Assembly (NCBI RefSeq): GCF_018687785.1
Contig: NZ_LTBL01000001.1
Coordinates: 1,293,780-1,357,779, forward strand
Source of the DNA: Methanovulcanius yangii
Lineage (GTDB): Archaea > Halobacteriota > Methanomicrobia > Methanomicrobiales > Methanomicrobiaceae
Reading direction: 5' to 3'
Length of the DNA: 64,000 bases
Position numbers and translations under genes: made by a program
The notes under the pieces: generated by a model
Seen by the model: only the letters and a program-made list of their open reading frames with translations
What the model was told of the DNA's origin: nothing
Database searches by the model: none
In this document: piece by piece, positions 1-8,820 of the stretch
Layout: each line of letters opens with the position of its first letter
How positions within the stretch are numbered: position 1 is the stretch's first letter

Positions 1-513
1 CACCGGGAGGGACCCCTTCTCCGCCGCTTCAAGAATCACCCTGCAGAGTGCTGCGGGCGTCTCTTCATCGGCCCTCAGGCAGAGATCGGCCGCTGCCCGG
101 TAGCGGGCACGCCTGCGCTCAAGAACCGCTGCCACCTCCTCATCATGAGAGAGGGAGGTCAGCGCAGGGCGCATGCCCCCCCGGGTCCTGTCAGCAAGAA
201 CCGCCGCGGAGGCCTCGAGAAAGACCACCATGGCCTCCCTTCGCAGCATTCGGACATTCTCAGTCCTGCAGACTGCCCCCCCGCCGGTTGCGATCACCAG
301 GGGGCCTTCGGGAAGGTTTTGTATCACCTCTGTTTCATAGTCCCTGAAAGCATCCTCTCCATCCGCACGGAACAACTCCTCCACCGTCCGCCCGGTCCGG
401 CTCACAATTTCCTCATCTGTATCAATGAACGGGACACCACATGCCTGTGCCACCATGGGCCCGATCGTGGACTTGCCGGAACCCCGTGGTCCGATGAGGA
501 CGATGCGCTTCAT
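1..513 (-). CDS. aroK: shikimate kinase, AroK type (partial, C-terminus beyond window)
   Basis: Phosphorylates shikimate with ATP in the shikimate pathway. The frame is open from an ATG at 513 to the window edge. It starts MKRIVLIGPRGSGKSTIG, a P-loop (GPRGSGKST) at residues 8-16, followed by a shikimate-binding acidic motif (FIDTDEEI, about 29-36) and the Gly-rich GGGAV loop near residue 76. These are hallmarks of the bacterial P-loop AroK family; many archaea use an unrelated GHMP-type kinase. The ATG overlaps the aroA stop (ATGA, 513-510), so the two are translationally coupled. The C-terminus, or any fused domain, cannot be seen. Confidence 0.85.
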   Translation of the reverse strand, partial: MKRIVLIGPRGSGKSTIGPMVAQACGVPFIDTDEEIVSRTGRTVEELFRADGEDAFRDYETEVIQNLPEGPLVIATGGGAVCRTENVRMLRREAMVVFLEASAAVLADRTRGGMRPALTSLSHDEEVAAVLERRRARYRAAADLCLRADEETPAALCRVILEAAEKGSLPV

Positions 514-1781
514 ATTCCCGCCCCCCCGAGGGCATCCCAGAACCCGGGAAATGACTTGCTGACGCACTCAGCGTCTTTGATGGTGACATCCCCGCGACCA
601 AGGGCAACCACCGCACCACTCATGGCCGTCCGGTGATCATCAACCGGGTCAAGCATCCCGCCGCCGGGCCGGGTTCCCGGATGGATGGTAAGAGAATCAT
701 CCCCGACATCCACAGAGGCACCGGCACATGCGCTGATTGCCACAACGGCTGCAACCCTGTCACTCTCCTTGTGCCGGAGGTTTGCCGTCCCCTCTATGCT
801 GGTCGGGCCCGCCGCAAAGGACGCAACAGCGGCCACGGTCTGGATGATATCGGGGGTCTGGGCCATATTGAGGGAGACTCCCACAAGGGGCCCGTCCCGT
901 TCGACGGTCACAATCCCGGCCCCCGTATGGACCGAGCACCCCATCTCCTCAAGGATGTCAAGCATTCGGCGATCGCCCTGAAGAGAGGATGGATTGAGAT
1001 TACTGACGGTGACACATCCGCCGCATACCGCGGCTATCGCAAAGAAGTAGGATGCTGACGAATAGTCCCCTTCGACACGGTAGTCGCAGGCGCGGTATCC
1101 CCGATTGTGAATCACCATTCTTCCATCGCTCCTATGGATCACATCCGCGCCGAAACGGCCCATCACATCGGCAGTAAGGTCCACATATGAACGCGACACA
1201 CCCGGGCTCATGAGCGTGATCTCCACCGGTTCTTCTGCACAGGGGGCCGCCATCATGACAGAGGAGACGAACTGGCTGGAGATCCCTGCATCGATGGCGA
1301 CCGGTCCACCCATGAGCCTCCCGGTGACGGTGACAGGTGGGTATCCCTCCTGATTTTCATAGACCACCGCGGCCCCGATCGTCCTGAGCGCCTCGGCAAG
1401 GGGCCCTATCGGGCGTTCCTGCATCCGGGATGAACCGGTCAGGGTGACGGGGTGACGGTGGAGAAGGCCAACAGATGCGAGAAGCCGCAGGGTTGTCCCG
1501 GAATTGCGGCAGTCCAGGGTCACCGCCCCTCTGCCGCTGTCAAGAGTACATCCTGCCCCATCAACAATGATATCATCTCCCACATCCTCCATCAGGACTC
1601 CCATCTGCGCAAGTCCGGTACGGGTACACATGGTATCCTCCGACCGGAGAGAGCGGGTGATGGCGGAAGAACCTCCGTTTGCAAGGGATGCTGCAATGAA
1701 GGCACGGTGGGTGCCGCTCTTTGAGGGGGGCGCAGTAAACCTCTGTTCAATATTTTCAAGGCGGGGGAGACGGATATTCAC
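510..1781 (-). CDS. aroA: 3-phosphoshikimate 1-carboxyvinyltransferase (EPSP synthase)
   Basis: Transfers enolpyruvyl from PEP to shikimate 3-phosphate in the cytoplasm. The protein has 423 residues, normal for the family. Substrate-binding PPSKSGTHR lies near residue 18, the CRNSGTTLRLL signature near 91-101, GDYSSASYF near 238 and RHKESDR near 340. It starts one base before pheA stops and overlaps the shikimate kinase start, inside a seven-gene aromatic operon. It supplies EPSP for chorismate, which the pheA and tyrA products further upstream use after chorismate mutase. Confidence 0.95.
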   Translation of the reverse strand: MNIRLPRLENIEQRFTAPPSKSGTHRAFIAASLANGGSSAITRSLRSEDTMCTRTGLAQMGVLMEDVGDDIIVDGAGCTLDSGRGAVTLDCRNSGTTLRLLASVGLLHRHPVTLTGSSRMQERPIGPLAEALRTIGAAVVYENQEGYPPVTVTGRLMGGPVAIDAGISSQFVSSVMMAAPCAEEPVEITLMSPGVSRSYVDLTADVMGRFGADVIHRSDGRMVIHNRGYRACDYRVEGDYSSASYFFAIAAVCGGCVTVSNLNPSSLQGDRRMLDILEEMGCSVHTGAGIVTVERDGPLVGVSLNMAQTPDIIQTVAAVASFAAGPTSIEGTANLRHKESDRVAAVVAISACAGASVDVGDDSLTIHPGTRPGGGMLDPVDDHRTAMSGAVVALGRGDVTIKDAECVSKSFPGFWDALGGAGI

Positions 1782-2570
1782 TTATTTCTCCTCCATCAAG
1801 CCATAGCATCCCAGATGCTTCACCTCTGCCATCGAGCGGAGCCTGGAAAGGGCACAATCGAGCCCCTCGCCTACGGCTACGTCGATGAAGAAGACATAGT
1901 TCCCAATGTCCCGCTTCGATGGTCGCGATTCAATCCTCGTGAGGTTGAGGGAGAGCGAATAGAATATCCCCAGGATCTCATACAGCAGGCCGGGACGATC
2001 TTCCCGGGGGTCGATGATGAAACTGCACTTTCCCGATGTCACTGCGGGTCCGGGAGAGCGTTCGATACGGATGAACCGTGTGATGTTCGTATGGACGTTC
2101 TGGATATCCTCCTGCACGATCGTAAGTCCTTCGCTGAGCGCAGCAGCACTCGTCGTAACGGCAGCCGCATCTACGGACTGTGCGGCCATTCTGGCGCTCG
2201 CGCTGTTGCTGCTGGTATGGATGATCTCTGCCCCCAGCGTCTCAAGAACCCGCCGACACTGGTCGTGGGCCTGCGGATGGGCATAGATGACTGAAATCGG
2301 CCCGGCAGGATTCTTTGCCGCCAGGTGATGCCGGATATTGAGATACCCCTCGCCGGTGATGAATACGGGGTATTCACGCAGGCAGTCCATCACAGGCCCG
2401 ACAGCCCCTGCGTCGCTGTTTTCAACCGGGACAATACCAGGACAGCCCTGATCGATGGCCGTTGCAAATACATCCCCTATCGTGGGAAGGAGGAGGATAT
2501 CGCCTTCATACACCTTCATCGCCATCTCATGGCTGAACGTTCCGTAGGGGCCAAGACAAACCACGTTCAT
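1782..2570 (-). CDS. pheA: prephenate dehydratase with ACT domain
   Basis: Converts prephenate to phenylpyruvate for phenylalanine synthesis. The 262-residue protein has the N-terminal periplasmic-binding-like fold start (LGPYGTFSHEMA), the catalytic TNITRFIRI motif near residue 160 and a C-terminal ACT domain with the ESRPSKRD signature near 215, which is the usual phenylalanine feedback site. No chorismate mutase domain is fused. The start overlaps the tyrA stop by four bases (2570-2567), which supports coupling within the aromatic operon. Confidence 0.93.
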   Translation of the reverse strand: MNVVCLGPYGTFSHEMAMKVYEGDILLLPTIGDVFATAIDQGCPGIVPVENSDAGAVGPVMDCLREYPVFITGEGYLNIRHHLAAKNPAGPISVIYAHPQAHDQCRRVLETLGAEIIHTSSNSASARMAAQSVDAAAVTTSAAALSEGLTIVQEDIQNVHTNITRFIRIERSPGPAVTSGKCSFIIDPREDRPGLLYEILGIFYSLSLNLTRIESRPSKRDIGNYVFFIDVAVGEGLDCALSRLRSMAEVKHLGCYGLMEEK

Positions 2571-3394
2571 GGATTCACCAGCGACGCAATAAGACGGTCG
2601 GTCACATCCGTACTTTCGGGGATCACCGGCAGGAAGAACTCACGGTTCGCCGCGAAGAACGCATCGAATTTTCCGGTATCGCCACCTGTAACAATTTCTG
2701 CCAGACGTTCAGAGGCCTGGACGAAGGAAGAGACGATTCTTCCAACTTCGGGATTCTCCTGGAGGATGGGGCCATAGAGATCAGCCTCCTGACCGAGGAT
2801 TCGTCCGACGATCCCGGTTTCGATACGGTAAACAGGACTCGTAAACCGCTGCATCTCAACCGGGGAGACCCCTGCACTCCGCATCGTTTCTGCAACGACC
2901 AGGGTCGAAAAATGCATCAGGCCCTGGATGACCGCCATGATTCGGTCGTGCTCCTCCGGAGTGGTGATTGTTACCCGGGCACCTTCGTTCCTGAATACAT
3001 CCAGGATCTCAGTACAGACCGGTGACGCACACCGGGCTGGCGTTGCAATCACCGTTTGTCCGGCAAGGGATGCAACCCCCGGCCCGAACATCGGATGCAG
3101 GCCCAACACCTGCGCCGGTGTTCCAAGCATTGCAGCAATGGGTTTCACCTTCAGGGACGTGAAATCGCAGAGGACCTGATCCGCCGAGAGAAACGGTGCT
3201 ATCTCCTCAATGACCTTCACCGTCTCCCGGATGGGAACCGAGATGATGACGATATCCGAATCCATCGCAAGGTCCCGATTGCTCAGGGGTGTCGTTCTTC
3301 CCGAGATTTCCACATCAAATCCCGCACGGGAAAAGACAGGAGCAAAGAGCCCCCCCATCGCGCCGGTCCCGCCAATAATTCCTACCGTCTTCAT
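2567..3394 (-). CDS. tyrA: prephenate dehydrogenase
   Basis: NAD(P)-dependent oxidative decarboxylation of prephenate to 4-hydroxyphenylpyruvate for tyrosine synthesis. I chose ATG 3394 because it opens directly into the Rossmann motif (MKTVGIIGGTGAMGG) and follows the upstream gene's stop by a few bases; a longer frame to 3493 would overlap that gene with no matching sequence. The protein has 275 residues. The HPMFGPG motif near 126 is typical of the TyrA catalytic region. No chorismate mutase or ACT domain is evident. Confidence 0.92.
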   Translation of the reverse strand: MKTVGIIGGTGAMGGLFAPVFSRAGFDVEISGRTTPLSNRDLAMDSDIVIISVPIRETVKVIEEIAPFLSADQVLCDFTSLKVKPIAAMLGTPAQVLGLHPMFGPGVASLAGQTVIATPARCASPVCTEILDVFRNEGARVTITTPEEHDRIMAVIQGLMHFSTLVVAETMRSAGVSPVEMQRFTSPVYRIETGIVGRILGQEADLYGPILQENPEVGRIVSSFVQASERLAEIVTGGDTGKFDAFFAANREFFLPVIPESTDVTDRLIASLVNP

Positions 3395-3395
3395 A

Positions 3396-4391
3396 TCACT
3401 GTTCCATGATGGTCTCTTCGACCGCAATGCCGAAATGGCGGCCGCCGCGCTGCACATGGCCGAGAACCACATCTCCCGGACGGATGGCCGCAACCGAGAG
3501 GGCGGACCCGTCCGGAGCCACCAGTCGTACCGTCTCTGCGTTCTGGAGAACGGCGCTGAACGTCGTCCCGTCGGGCCCTTCCAGGTCGATCACCACGAGG
3601 GGACGGCGCTCCACCTTCACTCTTCCCACCATCGCCTCGCGTGCCGAACCGTCGGCGGCTGCAACGAGTACGCGGTCGCCCGCCCGGACTTCCGAGAGGT
3701 ATTTGGTCTTGCCGTCCGCCATCATCGCATAGGCATGGACGGCCCCGGCATTCACCCGGAACGGCCGCGGTGCGACATAGGGGTTTTCCAGCGTCTCTGC
3801 ATGGACGAGAAGAAATGCCGACGACGAACTGCCGATGAGCATCCCTTCACCGTCATGCAGAAGAGAACAGGTGTCGACACAGACCCGGTCGCCCATGATG
3901 CCCTGCTCCACGTTCCTGACCGTCAGGGGAACGAGAACACAGGTGGCGGCTGTGCTCTCGGCGACCGCGGCCACCGCCGGTACGACCGCAGGATCATTCG
4001 TCCGGAGGAGAATCCCCGCACAGCCTTTCTCCAAAACAGTCAGTGCGACGCGGGCTTCTTCGGCATCCGTGACGACGGCAATTATCCTGTCGGACTGGGC
4101 GACGAGGTTCTCCAGGGGGATGACCGACCAGTCCGTGGTCGAGACAATGGCATAGCCCTGCCTCGAACGGGCCAGCGCTTCCTCCTCTCCCGCCTTTCCG
4201 TCGATGACGACTTCAAAGACATCCCGGCCCGGTTCGAGATCCCCGCCGGGGGCGATGGTGGTCACTCTGCCGAGTGCGCGGGCCTTTTCCGGATCCTCGA
4301 CAAAGAGCGCCCCTGCACCCCGTTCCAGTGCCGTCGTTGCGATCTCCTTGTTCCACGGGCGCACATCCACCCAGAAGAGCTTCACCGGCAT
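3396..4391 (-). CDS. aroB': 3-dehydroquinate synthase II (archaeal AroB')
   Basis: NAD-dependent oxidative deamination and cyclisation of the ADTH-synthase product to 3-dehydroquinate, the archaeal replacement for DAHP-dependent AroB. The start MPVKLFWVDVRPWNKE at 4391 matches the family N-terminus. The product has 331 residues. Internal motifs include TDWSVIPLENLVAQ and the C-terminal PGDVVLGHVQRGGRHFG. It overlaps the preceding aldolase stop by ten bases and sits directly after it, as expected for the two consecutive pathway enzymes. Confidence 0.93.
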   Translation of the reverse strand: MPVKLFWVDVRPWNKEIATTALERGAGALFVEDPEKARALGRVTTIAPGGDLEPGRDVFEVVIDGKAGEEEALARSRQGYAIVSTTDWSVIPLENLVAQSDRIIAVVTDAEEARVALTVLEKGCAGILLRTNDPAVVPAVAAVAESTAATCVLVPLTVRNVEQGIMGDRVCVDTCSLLHDGEGMLIGSSSSAFLLVHAETLENPYVAPRPFRVNAGAVHAYAMMADGKTKYLSEVRAGDRVLVAAADGSAREAMVGRVKVERRPLVVIDLEGPDGTTFSAVLQNAETVRLVAPDGSALSVAAIRPGDVVLGHVQRGGRHFGIAVEETIMEQ

Positions 4392-5170
4392 TCCTCCAGG
4401 GCGGTGTGCGGATCCTCGCCTCCATGCACCACCCGGCATATGGCACGGATGAACCCTGATGGGTTTTCGCGCTGGAAGGCATTGCGCCCCATCGCAACAC
4501 CCGCAGCCCCGGCACTTATTGCATCACGAATCATGGCAAGCGCCGCGAGGTCATCGCCTTTTTCCCCGCCCGCAACCACCACCGGGATGGCACAGGCGCC
4601 TGTGATGGCGGCAAAACTTGCCGGATCGCCAGTATAGCTGGTCTTGATGATATCGGCACCGAGCTCTTCGGCCACCCGGACACAGTGGCCGATGGCATGC
4701 GGGTCGGTGGGGTCGATATGATCACCCCGTGGGTAGATCATCACGAGAAGCGGCATTCCCCACCGCGTGCATTCCTTTGAGATTGCTCCCGCTTCCTCGA
4801 GCATTCTCGACTCGTTGGATGCTCCCAGATTCACATGAATGGAAACACAATCGGCTCCGAGCGCGATCGCCTCTTCCACCGTGCAGACACTCACCTTGTC
4901 GTTTGGGTCGGGATTCATGCTGGTGCTTGCCGACAGGTGGACGACGAGGCCGATATCCCGGCCATGTTTCCTGTGACCGTGTCGTACCATGCCCTTGTGG
5001 AGAACGATGGCGTTCGCCCCTCCTTCACTGACATCGGATATCACCTGCGACATATCCCCAAGGCCGTATATCTGGCCGAGGGAAAAGCCATGGTCCATCG
5101 GTATGATAACCGACTTCCCGGTGTTTCTGTCCATGATCCGCTCCAGACGTATCGCCTTTCCGATTTCCAT
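4382..5170 (-). CDS. aroA': 2-amino-3,7-dideoxy-D-threo-hept-6-ulosonate (ADTH) synthase, DhnA aldolase family
   Basis: Class I (Schiff-base) aldolase that makes ADTH for the archaeal shikimate route. It has 262 residues, with PMDHG at 24-28, the LHKGMVRHGHR stretch near 57-67 and a probable Schiff-base lysine K176 in IIKTSYTGD. Of the two tandem paralogues, this one looks more like the ADTH synthase of Methanocaldococcus as I recall it (the HKG tripeptide is kept), and it directly precedes DHQ synthase II. The assignment between the two copies is inference; fructose-bisphosphate aldolase is the alternative. Confidence 0.85.
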   Translation of the reverse strand: MEIGKAIRLERIMDRNTGKSVIIPMDHGFSLGQIYGLGDMSQVISDVSEGGANAIVLHKGMVRHGHRKHGRDIGLVVHLSASTSMNPDPNDKVSVCTVEEAIALGADCVSIHVNLGASNESRMLEEAGAISKECTRWGMPLLVMIYPRGDHIDPTDPHAIGHCVRVAEELGADIIKTSYTGDPASFAAITGACAIPVVVAGGEKGDDLAALAMIRDAISAGAAGVAMGRNAFQRENPSGFIRAICRVVHGGEDPHTALEECR

Positions 5171-5171
5171 A

Positions 5172-5963
5172 TTATACCCTCAGAATCTCCATTGCCTCTT
5201 CGGCGCTCCGGTGTTCATGCACGACCATGGCCATTGCCCGTACAAAGAGGTCAGGATTCGGATGCTGAAATGCATTGCGCCCGATGGATATTCCTGCGGC
5301 GCCCGCTTCCATCGCCCCCTCTATCAGTTCGAGGGTGGTGCGATCATCGGTCTTCGACCCGCCGGCGACGACCACCGGCACATGGCAGCCCATCGTCACC
5401 TCACGGAATGAGTCCGGATCGCCGGTGTAGGGAGTCTTGACGATGTCCGCCCCGAGTTCGGATGCGACACGTGCCGCGTGTTTGACGTTCTCCACACCCT
5501 TTTCATCCTCGACCTTTGCTCCGCGCGGGTACATCATGGCAAGGAGCGGCATGCCCCATTCCATACATTCCACAGCAATTCTGCCGAGGTCTGCAAGCAT
5601 CCGTGCTTCCGACTCGGCACCGATGTTGCAGTGCACGCTGACCCCGTCGGCGCCCATCTTCAGGGCATTGGTGACCGTATTTACGATCACCTTGTCATTC
5701 GGGTCGGGTCCGAGGTCGGTGCTTGCAGAGAGATGCAGGATGAGCCCGATGTCCGGCCCTCCCTTCCGATGACCGTGCAATGCAAGTCCTATGTGGCCTA
5801 TTACGGCATTTGCTCCGCCGCGGGCGACCTTGCCGACCGCATCATCAAGGTCGATAAGACCTGCGACAGGGCCCGACGATACCCCGTGGTCCATGGGCAC
5901 GATGACGGTGGTGCCCGTTTCACGGTTCATGATTCTTTCAAGACGAATTTCTTTTCCTCTCAT
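5172..5963 (-). CDS. DhnA-family class I aldolase, tandem paralogue (ADTH synthase or fructose-bisphosphate aldolase)
   Basis: First gene of the aromatic operon. Its 263-residue product aligns end to end with the next gene: PMDHG at 23-27, probable Schiff-base lysine K176 in IVKTPYTGD, and the [14 protein letters not shown] phosphate-binding end. It differs at the HKG position (HIG, residues 57-59). A strong site (GGGGAGGAAT) precedes ATG 5963. It may be a second ADTH synthase, or an aldolase that makes the 6-deoxy-5-ketofructose phosphate precursor or fructose 1,6-bisphosphate. The family is certain, the substrate is not. Confidence 0.8.
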   Translation of the reverse strand: MRGKEIRLERIMNRETGTTVIVPMDHGVSSGPVAGLIDLDDAVGKVARGGANAVIGHIGLALHGHRKGGPDIGLILHLSASTDLGPDPNDKVIVNTVTNALKMGADGVSVHCNIGAESEARMLADLGRIAVECMEWGMPLLAMMYPRGAKVEDEKGVENVKHAARVASELGADIVKTPYTGDPDSFREVTMGCHVPVVVAGGSKTDDRTTLELIEGAMEAGAAGISIGRNAFQHPNPDLFVRAMAMVVHEHRSAEEAMEILRV

Positions 5964-6277
5964 AGGTATTCCTCCCCGGTTGGATGCGAACGGGAACAGG
6001 AGAAAAATTCCGGCATCTACCAGAGAGTCTGCGTAAACCAGTTAAAGATTACGCTCTCTCCGCTATAGTGCTGGAAAAAAGTGCTAAAACGATATGTGCA
6101 GTCTGCGTGGCCCGGGCTAGAGGTGATAAAAGCAATCACGGGCAAAAAAACATTCACCACACATTGGGGAAATGTTCGTCCCAGCCAATATAAATAGGTT
6201 ATGCCGGTTACCGGTGGCATCCGTTTCCCCCGGCGGGCGAAATACATTAACCCTGCCATCGCAATGAATATATACAG
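5964..6277. promoter_or_regulatory. divergent promoter region between the aromatic and NAD operons
   Basis: Non-coding, 314 bases, A+T-richer than its flanks. It contains the strong ribosome-binding site of the first aldolase gene, T-rich TATA-like stretches reading left around 6040-6085, and the TATA box and palindrome of the nad operon at 6187-6214. An AGTGCT direct repeat (6067-6085) lies on the aromatic side. No ORF or RNA gene was recognised. Confidence 0.6.
6187..6214 (+). promoter_or_regulatory. nad operon TATA box and overlapping operator-like palindrome
   Basis: AATATAAAT at 6187-6195 fits an archaeal TATA box, with a start expected near 6218. Immediately downstream is the perfect inverted repeat CCGGT-T-ACCGG (6204-6214), lying between the TATA box and the predicted start, where an archaeal repressor would block polymerase. 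The regulator is unknown. Confidence 0.5.
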
Positions 6278-7036
6278 ATGAAAAAGGTCGGACTCCTTGG
6301 GTGTGGCAATGTCGGTCATATCATTGCCGAAAGGTGTGACGGATTCGTCGTAACTGCAGTCTTTGATGTGGATACCAGAAGGGCCGAAGAGGTCGCAAAC
6401 CTCTGTGGTGCGAGAGTATATCCCGACTTTGACAGATTTCTGGAATCCGATGCCGACATCATCGTCGAGGCGGCATCGGTCGCGGCCGTCAGGGAATATG
6501 CACAGACGATCCTCACAAAGGGAAAGGACATCGTAATACTCAGCGTTGGCGCGCTAGCCGATGAAGAACTCAGAAGGGGCATCGAGCAGCTTGCCGCTGC
6601 GACAGACCACAGGGTCTACATTCCATCAGGGGCTATTGTCGGGCTCGACGGACTCAAGACAGGTGAATTTGCAAATATCACCCGTGTCGTTCTGCGGACA
6701 ACCAAGAACCCCGCCTCCCTCGGGATTGCCACAAATGAGAGGATGCTTGTCTTCAAGGGAACCGCAGCGGACTGTATCAGGGAATTCCCGAAAAATATTA
6801 ATGTCGCAGTTGCAATTGAACTTGCATCCGGTGTGAAGGCAGAGGTCGAACTCTGGGCTGATCCCGCAGCAATAAGGAATATTCATGAACTCACATATGA
6901 AGGAGAATTCGGTGAAGTGACGATCACCGTCAGGAACAATCCAAGTCCGGACAATCCTGCAACAAGTTATCTTGCTGCCCTGTCCATCCTCACCCTGCTG
7001 CGCAATCTCGACCGACCGTTACAGATTGGAACCTGA
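6278..7036 (+). CDS. nadX: L-aspartate dehydrogenase (NAD biosynthesis)
   Basis: Oxidises L-aspartate to iminoaspartate with NAD(P), replacing the oxygen-linked NadB oxidase. The 252-residue product has a Rossmann motif (GLLGCGNVGHII, residues 4-15) and the conserved PSGAIVGLDGLK region near 114. It is the first of three genes (nadX, nadA, nadC) with five-base spacing to nadA, so iminoaspartate is passed directly to quinolinate synthase. Use of a dehydrogenase suits a strict anaerobe. Confidence 0.92.
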   Translation: MKKVGLLGCGNVGHIIAERCDGFVVTAVFDVDTRRAEEVANLCGARVYPDFDRFLESDADIIVEAASVAAVREYAQTILTKGKDIVILSVGALADEELRRGIEQLAAATDHRVYIPSGAIVGLDGLKTGEFANITRVVLRTTKNPASLGIATNERMLVFKGTAADCIREFPKNINVAVAIELASGVKAEVELWADPAAIRNIHELTYEGEFGEVTITVRNNPSPDNPATSYLAALSILTLLRNLDRPLQIGT

Positions 7037-7041
7037 AAACC

Positions 7042-7941
7042 ATGAACGAAGAAATCATTCGCGAAATATTGGAACTGAAAAAACGCAGAAATGCCGTGAT
7101 TCTTGCACATAATTATCAGCCCCCGGAAATTCAGGATATCGCCGATATCCTGGGTGACAGTCTCGAGCTTGCGATACGGGCAAAGGAGGCACGGGAAGAT
7201 GTCATCGTGTTCTGTGGCGTTCTCTTCATGGCAGAGACTGCAAAGATCCTCAATCCATCAAAGACCGTTCTGCTTCCGGAAAAGGACGCAGGATGTCCCC
7301 TCGCAGATTTTCTCACACCGGAGATGATCAGGGAGGCACGCAGGGAGCATCCGGGTGCCGCTGTCGTCCTCTATGTAAACTCCACCGCCGCCTCAAAGGC
7401 GGAGGCGGATATCACCTGCACCTCGGCCAATGCGGTGGATGTCGTGCGGTCGCTCGAGGCCGAAACCGTCCTCTTCGGCCCGGATTCGAATCTGGCCGAC
7501 TATGTCCAGTCAAAAATTCCGGAGAAGCAGATCATTCCTCTTCCCCGCGGCGGTCACTGCTATGTGCATCAGCAGTTCACCTGTGACGATGTCATCGAAG
7601 CTGCCGAACGGGGCGATGTGACCATATGTCACCCTGAATGTCCACGTGAGGTGCGCAATGGGTCCGACCTTGTTGCATCGACCGGAGGAATGGTGCGGAT
7701 GGCAGAGAGTGCCCGTACCTGGACACTCCTGACCGAACGCGACATGGCGTACCGCCTGCGCACCCTCTACCCCGACAGGATCTTCCACGTGAAGGAGGGA
7801 GCGGTATGCAGGGATATGAAAAAGATCACCCTTGATTCGGTCCTTCGGTCACTCAGGACCGACACCTATGAGATTGAACTCCCCGATGAAATTATGGAGC
7901 GGGCGAAAGTACCCATCGAACGTATGCTTGCCCTGAGGTAG
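7042..7941 (+). CDS. nadA: quinolinate synthase
   Basis: Condenses iminoaspartate with dihydroxyacetone phosphate to quinolinate; an oxygen-sensitive [4Fe-4S] enzyme. The product has 299 residues. AHNYQPPEIQDIAD near residue 22 is the family signature. Candidate cluster cysteines occur in VFCGVLFMAET, TCTSANAVD and CHPECP. It lies between the aspartate dehydrogenase and nadC genes with gaps of only a few bases. Confidence 0.95.
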   Translation: MNEEIIREILELKKRRNAVILAHNYQPPEIQDIADILGDSLELAIRAKEAREDVIVFCGVLFMAETAKILNPSKTVLLPEKDAGCPLADFLTPEMIREARREHPGAAVVLYVNSTAASKAEADITCTSANAVDVVRSLEAETVLFGPDSNLADYVQSKIPEKQIIPLPRGGHCYVHQQFTCDDVIEAAERGDVTICHPECPREVRNGSDLVASTGGMVRMAESARTWTLLTERDMAYRLRTLYPDRIFHVKEGAVCRDMKKITLDSVLRSLRTDTYEIELPDEIMERAKVPIERMLALR

Positions 7942-7945
7942 AAGG

Positions 7946-8800
7946 ATGACCGAAATAGAACGTCTTCTCCAATTCATTGAAGAAGATTCCCCGTATGGCG
8001 ATATTACATCAGAATCACTGATCCCGCCGGAACGGGAATGCAGTGCACGAATCCTTACCCGGCAGGCGTGTACCATCGCGGGGGTGGAGGAGGCATCGCT
8101 CCTCTTCACGCACTACGGATGCACGGTGCGGCGGAGCGTTCAGGACGGAGACAAACTGTCGTCCGGGGCAACCGTCATCGAGATCTCCGGGAAAACCATT
8201 ACTATTCTCCTGCTGGAACGCCCCGTCCTCAATCTGATGGGACGTATGAGCGGGATCGCCACTGCCACCGCCCGTGCGGCCGGACTGGCACGGGAGGCAA
8301 ATTCCCGTGTCCGGGTCGCAGGAACACGAAAAACCGCTCCAGGACTCAGGTTCTTTGACAAAAAGGCTGTTCGGCTTGGTGGTGGTGACCCGCACCGGTC
8401 CAGCCTCTCCGACCAGATACTCATCAAGGACAATCATCTCGAGATCATTCCCATCGAGGAGGCCGTGGCCCGGGCCCGCGCTGTAACCCGGTACAAAACG
8501 ATCGAAGTGGAGGTCGAAACACCCGAAGAGGCTCTGCGCGGAGCACAGGCAGGAGCGGACATCCTTCTCCTCGACAATATGAAACCGATCACGGTCCAGA
8601 AGACTCTGGACCTTCTCGAGAGCAGGGATGTGCGCAGGAACGTGCTCATCGAGGTGTCCGGGACCATTACCGAAGAAACCCTTGAGGCATATGCAGTTCT
8701 CGATATCGACCTCATCAGTATGGGAAGCCTCACTCACAGTGTCGTCAACACCGACGTCTCCCTCGAGATCCTTCCCGGCATGCAGACCATCCGGTTGTAA
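7946..8800 (+). CDS. nadC: nicotinate-nucleotide diphosphorylase (quinolinate phosphoribosyltransferase)
   Basis: Converts quinolinate and PRPP to nicotinate mononucleotide. The 284-residue product carries GTRKTAPGLRFFDKKAV near 130-146 (quinolinate-binding Arg/Lys), GGGDPHR, ILIKDNH and the C-terminal DIDLISMGSLTHS of the type II PRTase barrel. It is the last gene of the NAD operon; a T-rich stretch follows the stop. Confidence 0.95.
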   Translation: MTEIERLLQFIEEDSPYGDITSESLIPPERECSARILTRQACTIAGVEEASLLFTHYGCTVRRSVQDGDKLSSGATVIEISGKTITILLLERPVLNLMGRMSGIATATARAAGLAREANSRVRVAGTRKTAPGLRFFDKKAVRLGGGDPHRSSLSDQILIKDNHLEIIPIEEAVARARAVTRYKTIEVEVETPEEALRGAQAGADILLLDNMKPITVQKTLDLLESRDVRRNVLIEVSGTITEETLEAYAVLDIDLISMGSLTHSVVNTDVSLEILPGMQTIRL

Positions 8801-8802
8801 CC

Positions 8803-8820
8803 CTTTTTGCCTTTTTTCCG
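8803..8820 (+). terminator. U-rich terminator after nadC
   Basis: Two runs of T (CTTTTTG and CTTTTTTCC) directly after the nadC stop, as seen at archaeal U-tract terminators. No strong hairpin precedes them. Confidence 0.5.

Noticed and set aside
3210-4637. 475-codon open frame on the plus strand
   Set aside because: Antisense to DHQ synthase II and neighbours; low-complexity Arg/His/Pro-rich translation.
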